From Pseudoxanthomonas sp. NC8 (lineage in GTDB: Bacteria > Pseudomonadota > Gammaproteobacteria > Xanthomonadales > Xanthomonadaceae): a DNA stretch of 64,000 nt. A program made the position numbers and the translations under genes. The notes below the pieces were generated by a model. That model saw only the letters and a program-made list of their open reading frames with translations. It had not been told where the DNA came from and did no database searches. Position 1 is the first letter of the stretch. Each line of letters begins with the position of its first letter. The stretch lies in NCBI GenBank assembly GCA_025232375.1, contig CP060419.1:1301001-1365000 (forward strand), in the 5' to 3' direction. Positions 53,745 to 64,000 of this stretch are shown piece by piece.

Positions 53745-54814
53745 TCAGGGCTTTGCGGGTGCGCGGAACAGGCGCGCGATCGACAGCGCCAGCCGGTAAG
53801 GCTCCGGGTCGTCGCGGTTGCTCAGCACGACCACGGTAAGGTGCTCGGCCGGCCAGCGCACGATGACGTTGCGGAAGCCGATGCTCTCGCCGCTGTGCCA
53901 AAGGTGCTGTCGCCGTTGAGCCGCCAGCCGAAGCCGTAGTGCGGCACGTCGGGTTCGCCGGTCGCGGTGGCGGGCGTGAACATCAGCGCACGCGAACGGG
54001 CCGAGAGCAGGCGGTCGTCGTACAGCGCCGCATCCCAGCGGGCGAGGTCGTCGATCGAGGAATAGATGCCGCCGTCGCCCAGCACCGCGCTGGTCTGGCT
54101 CTGGTCGGTGCGCTCCCAGCGCCCGTCGACGAGGCTGTGGCCCCAGGCGCGGTGCGCCACCGTGTCCACGCCGTCCCGGTGGGCGACGGTGGCGTCCATG
54201 CGCAGCGGCCGGAAGATGCGTTCGCGCAGGAACGTGGCGAAATCCTGTCCGGAGGCACGGCCCACGGCCAGCGCCAGCAGCGCATAGCCGCTGTTGCTGT
54301 AGCGGTAGGCGCTGCCGGGCGCGAAGTAGGTGCGGTCCTGACCTTCGAGGATGTGCAGCACATCGGCATCGTGCAGCTGGCCGGCGAAGCCTTCCGGCAC
54401 GTGGTCCTCGTAGTCGATAAGGCCGGAGGTGTGGCTGAGCAGCTGGCGCAGGGTGATCGCATCGGCGGCCGCGGGCAGCGAGGGCAGCCAGCGCTTCACC
54501 GGGTCGTCCAGCGAGAGCTTGCCGTCCTCGGCCAGCAGCAGGATCGCCGCGGCGGTGAACTGCTTGGTGACCGAGGTAAGGCGGTAGTTGGTCGCCGGCG
54601 TGGCCGCGGTTCCGGCCTCCAGGTCCGTAAGGCCATAGCCGCGGCGCAGCAGCGGTTCGCCGTCCTTCAACACCAGCACAGAGGCGCCGGGCACGCGGCC
54701 GTCATAGGGGTGCATCAACGCATCGACGGCGGCGCCCGGGTCGCCCGCCGAAGCGGTGGATGCGGCCGCGCCGGAGAGCACGGCCAGGGCGAACAGCGGC
54801 AGCAGCGATGGCAT
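53745..54814 (-). CDS. Serine hydrolase, beta-lactamase/class-C family
   Basis: About 356 residues with a signal peptide (LLPLFALAVLSGAAASTASA). Active-site motifs are SVTK (SxxK), YRYSNSGYALLA (YxN) and WHSGESIGFRN (HxG), the last after a frame change near 53902. In two places Leu-Thr stands where Leu-Ala is usual for the family (GYGLTDLE, YRLTSVTKQ). Both are CCTTAC/CCTTACG in the DNA and could be CCTGGC altered. Periplasmic D-Ala-D-Ala-type or esterase activity is likely; not necessarily an antibiotic resistance enzyme. Confidence 0.9.
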
Positions 54815-54858
54815 CGGAACCTTCCCCTTCCGTGGCGCGCGTGGCGTGGTGGCCGAGG

Positions 54859-56770
54859 TTAACCTGCCGGGGGCGGTTGCGCCGTTCCCTGCTGGATCGC
54901 GATCCAGGCTTCGATCTTGTCCTCGAGCACATCCAGCGGCACCGAGCCGTCCTTGAGCACTTCGGCATGGAAGGCGCGCACGTCGAAGCGCGGGCCCAGC
55001 GTCGCCTGTGCCCTGCGGCGCAGTTCCATGATCTTCAGTTCGCCGATCTTGTAGGCCAGCGCCTTGGCCGGGGATGGCCATGTAGCGCTCGGCTTCGGAG
55101 ACGGCCTCAACCGGGTTGGTGGCCGAGTTCTCCTGCATGTAGTCGATCACCTGCTGCCGGGTCCAGCCCTTGCTGTGCAGGCCGGTATCCACGATAAGGC
55201 GGATCGCGCGCCACAGCTCGTTCTGCAGGTAGCCGAAGTACGAGTAGGGGTCTTCATACAGGCCCATGTCGCGACCGAGCGATTCGGCGTACAGGCCCCA
55301 GCCTTCGGTGAAGGCCGTTTCGCCGCCGAAGCGGCGGAACGCCGGCAGGCCGGTGAGTTCCTGCTGCAGCGCCAGCTGGAAGTGGTGGCCGGGGATGGCC
55401 TCGTGCAGGAACAGGTCCTCGGCGTCCCAGGTCTTGCGCGAGGGCAGGTCGTATGTGTTGACGTAGAACACGCCGGGACGGCTGCCGTCCTCGCTCGGCC
55501 GCATGTAGGAGCCGCCGGCCGCGGACTGCGCGCGGTACGGCTCGACCGGGCGGATCTCGAACCCGGCCTTCGGCAGCAGCGAGAACTGCGCCGGCACCTT
55601 CTCCATCACCTTGGGTTGGGCTGCGGTAGTACGCCAGCAGCGCTTCCTCGTCGGCGAACTGGAAGCGCTTGTCCTGCTGCACGAAGCGGAAGAACTTCTG
55701 CATGTTGCCGCGGAACCTTGGCCTGCTTCATCACGCCGCGGATCTCCTCGTGGATCCGCGCCACCTCGTCCAGGCCGATCTGGTGGATCTGCTCCGGCGC
55801 CAGCCCACTGGTGGTGCTCTGCCGCGCGTTGTAGGCGTACCACGCCGCGCCGTCGGGCAGCGCGGTAAGGCCGTCTGTGGCGCGCGTGGCCGGCAGGTAG
55901 CGCGTGGCGATGAAGCCGCGCAGGCGCCGGTAGGAAGGCATCAGCCTGGATTCGATCAGGTGCCGGTACTGGGTGGTCAGGCGTTCGCGGTCGGCTTCGG
56001 AGAACTCGGCCGGCATGGTCCGGACCGGATTCCAGAACAGGGTTTCCTCGGCGGTCGGCCTGATCAGCGCGTCGAGCTGCGGCAGCACCTTTTCCATCAA
56101 TGCGCGCGGCTGGACCACGCCGGCGGACATGCCCTGCTCCATGTTGGCGACGATCTGCTCGAACAGCGCCGGCACCTGCCCGGCGCGGGCCAGCCAGTTG
56201 TCGTAGTCCTTGACCGTCCGGAACGGCTGCGCGCTGCTGCCCGAACCGAGCATGGCCACCAGCGTGGCGGGATTGTTGAACTGGTTGACCGGCTGCATCC
56301 AGCCGGGGAACCGCTCGCCTTCGAGCGCGTCGCGGGCGTTGCGCACGAAGATCCGGTAGCTGAGCAGGTCCTGGCCCTGCAGGCCTTCCTCGCCGACCGC
56401 CTCGACCTTGGCCAGCCACTGGGCGGTGAAGTCATGGCTGCGCTTGCGGAAGTCGGCCGACAGGTAGTTGGGCAACTGGTCGTTCCAGCGCGGATCGCCT
56501 GGAAGGTGGCCTGCAGCGGATTGAGCCTGAGCGAGGCTTCCCAGTATTCGCCATAGAGCCGCTGCAGCTGTTGCGCCTGGTCTCGGCCTTCTTGGCCGGT
56601 TTAGCCTTGGCCGGCGCCGGCGCCGGGGCCGGTGCCTTGCTCCGTGCCTTGGCCTGCGCGGCAGCCGCCGGTCGCTTGGCCTTCTTCTTGGCGGCCTCGG
56701 CATGCGGCGCCGCGAATACGAAGGCGAGGGCGATGGGCAGCGCCAGCCAGCGCGACCTGGGCAGGGACAT
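54859..56770 (-). CDS. DUF885-family exported protein (putative metallopeptidase)
   Basis: About 635 residues. A signal peptide ([16 protein letters not shown]) and a Lys/Ala/Pro linker precede the DUF885 domain. The best-known motifs are [20 protein letters not shown] and [20 protein letters not shown], where HExxxxH and a downstream Glu could bind zinc. The frame changes near 56580, 56498, 55720, 55615 and 55068. Family members are thought to be peptidases. Downstream is the serine-hydrolase gene, 44 bp away. Confidence 0.87.
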
Positions 56771-56847
56771 GGGCGACTCCTGGGAACGTGGAGCCCGGAG
56801 AGTGCCGCATCCGGCCGGCGCAGGCCAGCCGTCCCGGCATCGATGCC

Positions 56848-57627
56848 TCAGCTTGCGGCCTGTTCGCGCAGCTCGCGGGCCCGATCCGCGCCCAGGTATG
56901 CCGTGATCGCGCGTCGCATCACGTACAGCAGCGGGATCAGCGCGATCGCCGCCAGCATCTTCCACGCGTAGTTGAGCGTGCTGACCGCCAGGAACAGCGA
57001 GGTCGGCCACTTCTGCGGACCCAGCACGAAGGCGATCCAGATCACCACGAAGCTGTCGACCAGTTGCGAAACCGCGGTCGAGCCGGTGGCGCGCAGCCAC
57101 ACGTGCTTCTCTCCGGTGGCGCGGCGGATCCGGTGGAACACCACCACGTCGATCATCTGCCCGACCAGGAACGCGACCAGCGAACCGGCGATCGTCCACA
57201 GGCCCTGGCCGAACACCGCGGCGAACGCGAGCTGGTAGTCCGGCACGCCCTGCGCCTGCGCCGCACCGCGCCACCACGGCGCCGGCGCCAGCTCGATTGC
57301 GGCGAAGGCGAACACGAAGCCGTACAGGATCAGACCCACGGCCAGCCACGATATGAACCTCACCCCGCGCCGGCCAAAGAACTCGTTGATGGTGTCGGTC
57401 ATGATGAACACCACCGGCCACAGCAGGGTGCCGGCGGTGAAGCTCAGCGAGCCGCTCTGGCCGAACAGGTTCCACTCGAACGGCGCCACGCCCGGGGTGT
57501 CCTCGAGCGCGAAGATCTTGACGCCGATGAACTCGGCCAGCGCCGCGTTGACGCAGAAGAACGCGGTGAGCCCGATGAACAGCCGGACCGCGCGGTCCTC
57601 GAACAGGCGCGCGGCGGGCGAGGTCAC
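56848..57627 (-). CDS. Queuosine precursor transporter (QPTR/YhhQ family)
   Basis: 259 residues, one frame, six to seven helices. GTG start overlapping the upstream stop (GTGA). Family features are FCVNAALAEFIGVKIFALE, LLWPVVFIMTDTINEFFGRR, QMIDVVVFHRIRRATGEKHV and STAVSQLVDSFVVIWIAFVL. The family imports preQ0/preQ1 for queuosine synthesis, which fits queA and tgt elsewhere in this window. Confidence 0.9.
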   Translation of the reverse strand: MTSPAARLFEDRAVRLFIGLTAFFCVNAALAEFIGVKIFALEDTPGVAPFEWNLFGQSGSLSFTAGTLLWPVVFIMTDTINEFFGRRGVRFISWLAVGLILYGFVFAFAAIELAPAPWWRGAAQAQGVPDYQLAFAAVFGQGLWTIAGSLVAFLVGQMIDVVVFHRIRRATGEKHVWLRATGSTAVSQLVDSFVVIWIAFVLGPQKWPTSLFLAVSTLNYAWKMLAAIALIPLLYVMRRAITAYLGADRARELREQAAS

Positions 57628-58302
57628 TGCCGCTCGCCTGCGCGGGTGAAGGGCATGGTTTCCGGCGCCACCGCGCCGCCGGAGATGATGAAGCCCATCG
57701 CCGGTGGTCGACGGTCCAGTCGGTCGGCGTCAGCAGCTCCACCGGCACCACTTCCAGGTAGCCGGACGTCGGGTTCGGCGTGGTCGGCACGTAGACCGCG
57801 GCGAGCTCGCGGCCGCTGCCTTCCTCCTTCAGCACGCGGGTAGTAAGGCCGATGGCCTTCATGTCGCGGTGCGGGAAGTCGATCAGGACCACGCGCTGGG
57901 TGCTGCCCGGCTTGGTTTGCAGGATGTCCAGCAGCTTGCGCGCGCTGGTGTAGATGACGTTGGCCAGGGTACCCGGGCGATCAGCGCCTCGAACCAGCCC
58001 AGCAGGCGCTGGCCGATCACCCGCCGTGCCAGCACGCCCACGCCGAGGATGACCAGCAGCGTGGCGAGCATGGCGATGGTGTTCTGCACCCACAGCCCGC
58101 TGAACCAGCCCAGGTAACCCGGAAAGGAGGCGGCGATCCGGCCGGACAGCGGCGCCACCCACGGGCTGCTGATGCCCGACAGCAGCACGAACACGAACTT
58201 GATCACGACCCAGGTCAGCCAGATCGGCAGCAGGGTCAGCAGGCCAGTGAGGAACAGCCGTTGCAGCGAAGCGCGCTGCGGCGCGTGGGCGTCGGGGGAC
58301 AT
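57624..58302 (-). CDS. DUF502 membrane protein
   Basis: About 225 residues. Two N-terminal helices (LQRLFLTGLLTLLPIWLTWV, NTIAMLATLLVILGVGVLAR) and the conserved DUF502 part VIYTSARKLLDILQTKPGST, RVVLIDFPHRDMKAIGLTTR and YVPTTPNPTSGYLEVVP. Frame changes are near 57972 and 57703. Its stop overlaps the GTG of the transporter gene by two bases. No established function. Confidence 0.87.
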
Positions 58303-58501
58303 AACGGAATTGTAGCGCCCGCGACGGTGCAGCTGTTGGCAGGCAGCGACTGCCGACCGGCAGCGCATCGATCCGGCCAGCACAAGTGGCCCGACGAGCC
58401 GCGTGGTGGCGCTGCGGAAGGCCGGCGGCATCGACTGGGTGCGCGCCGCCCGGCGCCTGTGACGGCCTGGCTCCGTTCGGGCCCAGTGCCGGCTGCTGCC
58501 T

Positions 58502-58981
58502 TCAGCCGGCGGGCGCCTCGCCCTGAGCCGGGCGACGGTCCGGCTTGCGCCGCACGTAGACCTGCTTGCGGACCCGGGCAACCACCTCGCCGTCGGCATC
58601 GACGATCTCGTTCTCGAACCAGCGCAGGTACTTGGCGCCGCCGGCGGTGGCCTGGCGGATCTCTTCCAGCACCGCGTCGTCGATGTTGAAGTCGGTCCAG
58701 ACCCTGCCGCGCCCGGGCTTGAGGAAGTCGATCGTCGCGGACTGGTCCCACACGTAGTAGTCGCGGCCCAGCAGCGGCATCAGCAGCAGCATCCAGAACG
58801 GGTCGGTCATCGCGAACAGGCTGCCACCGAAATGGGTGCCCACGTAGTTGCGGTTCCACGGGCGCATCCGCAGCTCGACCCGGGCGTGGCGCCAGTCGGG
58901 GTGGATCTCGGCCACGTGGATGCCCGTGAACAGGAACGGCGGCCACAGATTCATGCCATGGCGCAAAGTGGATGCTTTCAT
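58502..58981 (-). CDS. DUF4442 hotdog-fold protein (thioesterase-like)
   Basis: 159 residues, one frame. Hotdog features are HARVELRMRPWNRNYVGTHF, GGSLFAMTDPFWMLLLMPLL and SATIDFLKPGRGRVWTDFNI. DUF4442 proteins are related to acyl-CoA thioesterases, but their substrate is not known. ATG 58981 is the first in the frame. A 199-bp gap to the DUF502 gene shows nothing recognisable. Confidence 0.87.
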   Translation of the reverse strand: MKASTLRHGMNLWPPFLFTGIHVAEIHPDWRHARVELRMRPWNRNYVGTHFGGSLFAMTDPFWMLLLMPLLGRDYYVWDQSATIDFLKPGRGRVWTDFNIDDAVLEEIRQATAGGAKYLRWFENEIVDADGEVVARVRKQVYVRRKPDRRPAQGEAPAG

Positions 58982-59069
58982 CTCGGGCAGCGGGGATCCG
59001 GGGTGGTCGAGCCTACCATACGATTAGGTACGGACGGGTCGCCGGCCGGGCGCCCCTGGGGCGCGTGAG

Positions 59070-59075
59070 CTAGAC
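59070..59075 (+). promoter_or_regulatory. Possible -10 box of accD
   Basis: TAGACT about 53 bp upstream of the accD start; no good -35 is visible. Confidence 0.3.
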
Positions 59076-59127
59076 TGTCGCCCTTTTCCGGCCGGCGACG
59101 GCCCCTGAACGGAATGCACCCCTTCGA

Positions 59128-60020
<893 letters not shown>

Positions 60021-60024
<4 letters not shown>

Positions 60025-61379
60025 GCAGCGCCCGCCGTTATTTCGGTACCGACGGCATCCGCGGCCGGGTCGGCGAAGGCGCGATCTCGGCCGATTTCGT
60101 CCTGCGCCTGGGCAATGCGCTGGGGCGGGTGCTGGCCGCCGGCCAGCCCGGCCGGCGCAGCGTGGTGATCGGCAAGGACACGCGCATTTCCGGCTACATG
60201 TTCGAGGCAGCGCTGGAGGCCGGACTGGTCGCCGCCGGCGTCGACGTGCAGCTGCTCGGGCCGATGCCGACCCCGGCGGTGGCGTTCCTGACCCGCACGC
60301 TCGGCGCCGATGCCGGCATCGTCATCAGTGCCTCGCACAACCCGCATTACGACAACGGCATCAAGTTCTTTTCGGCCGAAGGCGAGAAGCTCGATGACGC
60401 CACCGAGCTGGCGATCGAGGCCGCCTGGACGGCCAGTTCGCCACGGTCGAGTCCGAGCGGCTGGGCAAGGCGGTGCGCGCCCGCGACGCGGTCGGCCGCT
60501 ACATCGAGTTCTGCAAGTCGTCGGTGCCGCGCGGCTTCGACCTGCGCGGGCTGAAGGTGGTGCTGGATTGCGCGCATGGCGCGACCTACCACATCGCCCC
60601 GTTGCTGTTCCGCGAGCTGGGTGCGGACGTGGTCGCGTCGCTCGGTTCCGCGCCCGACGGGCTCAACATCAACGCCGGCGTCGGTTCGATGCACATCGAC
60701 AATCTCGCCGCCAAGGTGCGCGAGACCGGTTCAGACCCAGGAATCGCCTTCGACGGCGACGGCGACCGCGTGCTGATGGCCGACGACCAGGGCAATCCGG
60801 TCGATGGCGACGGCCTGCTGTACGTGCTTGCGCGCGCCTGGCAGGCCAGCGGGCGGTTGCACGGACCGGTGGTCGGCACGCTGATGACCAACTACGGCTT
60901 GGAGAAGGCGCTGGCCGAGGCCGGCATCCCGTTCCAGCGGGCCAAGGTCGGCGATCGTTATGTCCACCAGGCGCTGGTCGAGGGCGGTGGCGTGCTCGGC
61001 GGCGAGGCCTCCGGCCACCTGCTGTGCCTGGACCGTGCCACCACCGGCGATGCCATCGTCAGTGCGCTGCAGGTGCTGGACGTGCTGCGCCGCTCCGGGC
61101 ACGGCCTGCGCGCGGCGCTCTCCGCCTTAAGACCGATGCCACAGAAGACGGTCAATGTGCGTCTGGCGGGCGTCTCGGCCAAGGCGATCGTGGAGGCCGA
61201 CGGCGTGCGTGGCGCGCTGCAGGGCGCACAGGCGGCGGTGCAGGGGGGGGGCGTGCGTTCCTGCGTCCCTCCGGTACCGAGCCGGTCGTGCGCGTCACCG
61301 TCGAGGCCGACGATGCCGGGCTGATGCAGGACACCTGGACCGTCTTGCCGATGCCGTGCGCCAGGCCGCCGCGGCCTGA
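60021..61379 (+). CDS. glmM: Phosphoglucosamine mutase
   Basis: About 450 residues; makes glucosamine-1-phosphate for peptidoglycan and LPS. Start [20 protein letters not shown]; phosphoserine loop [18 protein letters not shown]; metal loop [22 protein letters not shown]; and [13 protein letters not shown] near the C-terminus. Frame changes at 60426 (GCCTGG for GCCCTGG), in a nine-G run at 61245 and at 61334 (ACCTGG for ACCCTGG). Confidence 0.95.
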
Positions 61380-61445
61380 TCACGATCAAGAACCATTGAA
61401 GCGCGGCGTGGTCGAATTGCCGCAGACGATTTCCGGAGTACGCAC

Positions 61446-62399
61446 ATGGCTGCACGTATCCCCACCCTCGACATCACCCGTTTCACCGCGCCTGCCAGCA
61501 GCGGTGACCGCGAGGCGTTCATCGCCGAACTCGGGGCGGCCTATCGCGAGTGGGGTTTCGCCGGCATCCGCAACCACGGTATCCCGCAGGCCGACATCGA
61601 CGCGGCGTACGACGTCTTCAAGCGCTTCTTCGCGTTGCCGGACGAAACCAAGAGGAAGTACCACGTCGCAGGCGGCGGCGGTGTGCGCGGCTATACGCCG
61701 TTCGGCGTGGAGACCGCCAAGGGTGCCAAGCACTTCGACCTCAAGGAGTTCTGGCACATCGGCCGGGAGATCCCCGGCGATTCGAAGTACCGCGACGTGA
61801 TGCCGCCGAACCTGTGGCCGGAGGAGGTCTCGGGCTTCCGCGAGCACGGCTACGGCCTTTACCAGGCGCTGGACGCGCTCGGCGCGCGGGTGCTGTCGGC
61901 GCTGGCCCTGCACATCGGCCTGCCGGAGGACTGGTTTGCCGACAAGACCGATTCGGGCAATTCGATCCTGCGCCCGATCCACTACCCGCCGATCACCGCC
62001 GACGACATCCCCAACGTGCGCGCCGGCGCGCACGAGGACATCAACCTGATCACCCTGCTGGTCGGGGCCAGCGCCTCGGGCCTGGAAGTGCTGTCGCGCA
62101 AGGGCGAGTGGGTGCCGTTCACCGCCGACGCCGACACCATCGTGGTCAATATCGGCGACATGCTGCAGCGCCTGACCAACCACGTGTATCCGTCGACGAC
62201 CCATCGCGTGGTCAATCCGCCGGCCGCCGAGGCGCGCAAGCCGCGCTACTCGGTGCCGTTCTTCCTGCATCCGAACCCGGATTTCCTGATCGACGTGCTG
62301 CCGTCCACGGTGACCGCCGACAATCCGAGCCGCTACCCCGAACCGATCACCGCGCAGGGCTATCTCGAAGAGCGGCTGCGCGAGATCAAGCTCAAGTAA
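61446..62399 (+). CDS. 2-oxoglutarate/Fe(II)-dependent oxygenase, isopenicillin-N-synthase-like
   Basis: 317 residues, one frame. The N-terminal DIOX_N part has [20 protein letters not shown] and [13 protein letters not shown]. The iron-binding triad is His and Asp of [14 protein letters not shown] and the distal His of [10 protein letters not shown]. The 2-oxoglutarate-binding Arg/Ser is in [10 protein letters not shown]. Substrate unknown; in proteobacteria similar genes occur as solitary units. The start follows GGAGTACGCAC. Confidence 0.93.
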   Translation: MAARIPTLDITRFTAPASSGDREAFIAELGAAYREWGFAGIRNHGIPQADIDAAYDVFKRFFALPDETKRKYHVAGGGGVRGYTPFGVETAKGAKHFDLKEFWHIGREIPGDSKYRDVMPPNLWPEEVSGFREHGYGLYQALDALGARVLSALALHIGLPEDWFADKTDSGNSILRPIHYPPITADDIPNVRAGAHEDINLITLLVGASASGLEVLSRKGEWVPFTADADTIVVNIGDMLQRLTNHVYPSTTHRVVNPPAAEARKPRYSVPFFLHPNPDFLIDVLPSTVTADNPSRYPEPITAQGYLEERLREIKLK

Positions 62400-62502
62400 G
62401 GGCGCAGCCAGCGTCCTTAGCCGATGTCCTGCGTTGTCAGCGCGCAGGATATCCGTACTGCGCGGTATCCTGTCGCGCAATAGGAGCCATCCGGAGTCGT
62501 GC

Positions 62503-63264
62503 ATGCGTCGCAGGATCGTGGCGGGGAACTGGAAACTCCATGGCAGTCGCGCCTTCGCCACCGCCCCTGGTCGGCGAGATCGCCGCGCAGGCACCGGTGC
62601 CCGGGGTCGAGTTGCTGGTCATGCCGCCGTTGCCGTACCTGGGTGACCTGATCGAAGACTTCGATGGTACGCCGCTGGTATTCGGGGCCCAGGACGTGAG
62701 CAGCAATGAGCAGGGGGCCTATACCGGCGAGGTGTCGGCCACGATGCTGGTGGATGTGGGCGCCCGTTACGGGCTGTGCGGCCATTCCGAGCGCCGCCGG
62801 TATCACCAGGAAAGCAGCGAGCTGGTCGCGCGCAAGTTCCGCGCGGCGCTCAATGCCGGCCTGCGCCCGATCCTGTGCATGGGCGAGCGGCTGGAGCAGC
62901 GCGATGTCGGCAGGCCGAGGAGGTCATCGCCGGCCAGCTGCAGCCGGTCCTGGAGCTGGTCGGGGTCGAGGGGTTCGCCGACGCGGTGGTGGCCTACGAG
63001 CCGGTCTGGGCGATCGGCACCGGCCGGACCGCGACCCCGGAGCAGGCCCAGGCCATGCATGCCTTCATCCGTCGCCAGATTGCCGGCCACGATGCTAGAA
63101 TCGCCGATTCCCTGCCGATCCTCTACGGCGGCAGCGTGAAGCCCGACAACGCCGGCGCGCTCTTCGCGCAGCCGGACGTGGATGGCGGGCTGATCGGTGG
63201 CGCCTCGCTGGTGGCCGCGGATTTTTGGCCATTGCCCGGGCGGCCCCAGCGGTTTTTGGCGTAA
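62503..63264 (+). CDS. tpiA: Triosephosphate isomerase
   Basis: About 251 residues; glycolysis. Catalytic residues are the Lys in GNWKLHGS, the His in CGHSERRRY and the Glu in [17 protein letters not shown]; phosphate binding in [12 protein letters not shown] and GGLIGGASL. Frame changes at 62568 (CCCCTGG for CCCTGG) and near 62912. Two compensating changes near 63222 and 63246 alter the last residues, where [15 protein letters not shown] is expected. Confidence 0.94.
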
Positions 63265-63299
63265 AGAGCAAGAAGTCGAGAAGACAGGGCAACACGACA

Positions 63300-63772
63300 A
63301 TGCTGATGCTGATCCTCAACGTGGTGTACGTGCTGGTGGCGATCGCGATAATCGCGCTGGTCCTGCTGCAGCGCGGCGCCGGTGCGGCTGCCGGTTCCGG
63401 TTTCGGGGCTGGCGCCTCGGGCACCGTGTTCGGCGCGCGTGGCGCGTCCAACTTCCTGTCCAAGAGCACCAAGTGGCTTGCCGTGGTGTTCTTCGGCATC
63501 AGCCTGTTCATGGCCTGGTACGCCAGCCATAGCGCCCGCCCGGCCGCGCAGCAGAGAGCCTGGGCGTGATGGGCGAGGTGGCAGCACCGGTGCAGGGTGC
63601 GCCGGCACCGGGCGAACTGGCGGTGCCGCCGCCCGCACCGGCCGCGACCGAGGTGCCCGCCGCGGCGCCGGCGGCAACGGCTCCGGCATCGGCGCCGGTG
63701 GAGGTCGATACGGTTCCCGCGCCGCAGCCGTCGCCGCAGCAGTCCGGGGAGGCTGCTCCGCCGGCGCAGTAA
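63300..63772 (+). CDS. secG: Protein-export membrane protein SecG
   Basis: About 157 residues. Two helices around the SecG core: LILNVVYVLVAIAIIALVLL, QRGAGAAAGSGFGAGASGTV, FGARGASNFLSKSTKWLAVV. The long Ala/Pro-rich C-terminal tail is typical of xanthomonads. One missing G near 63552 shifts the frame just before the tail. It is followed by tRNA-Leu, the arrangement tpiA-secG-tRNA known from gammaproteobacteria. Confidence 0.93.
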
Positions 63773-63776
63773 GGCG

Positions 63777-63782
63777 TACAAT
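63777..63782 (+). promoter_or_regulatory. Probable -10 box of tRNA-Leu
   Basis: TACAAT, 33 bp upstream of the mature tRNA 5' end; no clear -35 box. Confidence 0.45.
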
Positions 63783-63815
63783 GCGCGCCGCTGTATGGCC
63801 GGCGCACGGTTTTTT

Positions 63816-63900
63816 GCCCAGGTGGCGGAATTGGTAGACGCACTACCTTGAGGTGGTAGCGACGCAAGTCGTAGGGGTTCGAGTCCCCTCTTGGGCACCA
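63816..63900 (+). tRNA. tRNA-Leu (anticodon GAG)
   Basis: 85-nt class-II tRNA with encoded CCA. The acceptor stem GCCCAGG pairs with CTTGGGC (one G-T). The D arm has GGTAGAC; the anticodon stem CTACC/GGTAG encloses loop TTGAGGT, giving GAG. A long variable arm GCGACGCAAGTCGT is present, and the T arm GGGGTTCGAGTCCCC is perfect. Confidence 0.97.
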
Positions 63901-63940
63901 TGTAAGGCCGGCGCGCGCAGCGCCGGATGGCAGCAAAGGA

Positions 63941-63966
63941 CAAGGCCCGCGCGAAGCGGGCTTTTT
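63941..63966 (+). terminator. Intrinsic terminator after tRNA-Leu
   Basis: GCCCGC-GCGAA-GCGGGC stem followed by TTTTT, 45 bp past the tRNA. Confidence 0.85.
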
Positions 63967-64000
63967 CTTCCTCGCTTCATTTCCCGCAATTTGTCGCGCT

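Noticed and set aside
53745-56770. A single 865-codon fusion of DUF885 and the serine hydrolase
   Set aside because: The fusion arises only because a frame error removes the DUF885 stop; the serine hydrolase has its own signal peptide and start at 54814.

Overview
The window is high-GC chromosomal DNA that reads as a gammaproteobacterium of the Xanthomonadaceae/Lysobacteraceae (Lysobacter, Luteimonas or Pseudoxanthomonas-like). The evidence is gene content and order: ftsY-mutY facing rsmD-coaD-ferredoxin-ggt; queA-tgt-yajC-secD-secF-suhB-trmJ; accD-glmM; and tpiA-secG-tRNA-Leu at the right edge, normally followed by the nuo operon in this family. Almost everything is housekeeping, envelope or nutrient-scavenging genes. 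The clear accessory island is at about 9.5-13 kb.

Layout. 1-7 kb: DNA repair, protein targeting, CoA synthesis, a ferredoxin, gamma-glutamyltransferase and a metallo-beta-lactamase-fold hydrolase. 7-9.2 kb: a MAPEG protein overlapping a GH9 glycosidase. 9.5-13 kb: a row of small, mostly unknown genes on the + strand, separated by about 60-bp imperfect palindromes with integron attC architecture; no integrase lies in the window. 13-20.9 kb: small proteins, upp, then a phosphate-scavenging block (TonB receptor divergent from a phytase-like lipoprotein, a purple-acid-phosphatase-like protein and an exported pyrophosphatase). 20.9-30.5 kb: an aminotransferase with a divergent Lrp-type regulator, queuosine genes, Sec accessory genes, suhB and trmJ. 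30.5-39.4 kb: a PhnD-like binding protein coupled to a GGDEF-EAL protein, ExoD and CNNM membrane proteins, a DUF47-Pit phosphate importer, an alkyltransferase-like protein and a rhomboid. 39.5-43.9 kb: two tandem M13-family genes, the downstream one lacking all zinc ligands. 44-58.9 kb: a beta-CASP nuclease, a CHASE2 protein, an FAD oxidoreductase, an M1-peptidase/ABC-permease fusion with its ATPase, a serine hydrolase, a DUF885 protein, a queuosine-precursor transporter, DUF502 and DUF4442. 59-64 kb: accD, glmM, a 2-oxoglutarate oxygenase, tpiA, secG and tRNA-Leu(GAG).

Quality warning. Most genes, including essential ones, are split by one-base frame changes or single stop codons. These are not random: in nearly every case I could reconstruct, the required sequence is CCTGG or CCAGG and the window shows CCTTGG, CCCTGG, CCTTAG, CTGG, TAAGG or CTAGG instead. 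I therefore treat the breaks as sequence artefacts at CCWGG sites (as expected from long-read basecalling of modified cytosine) and annotate the restored genes as CDS over their full span. Gene ends and product calls rest on joining frames by eye.

Themes. Phosphorus acquisition recurs (TonB receptor, phytase, phosphatase, pyrophosphatase, PhnD-like sensor, DUF47-Pit). So does queuosine (queA, tgt, QPTR transporter). Several degenerate paralogues keep the fold but have lost catalytic motifs (M13 pseudo-peptidase, GGDEF-like tail of the CHASE2 protein, ATL protein).
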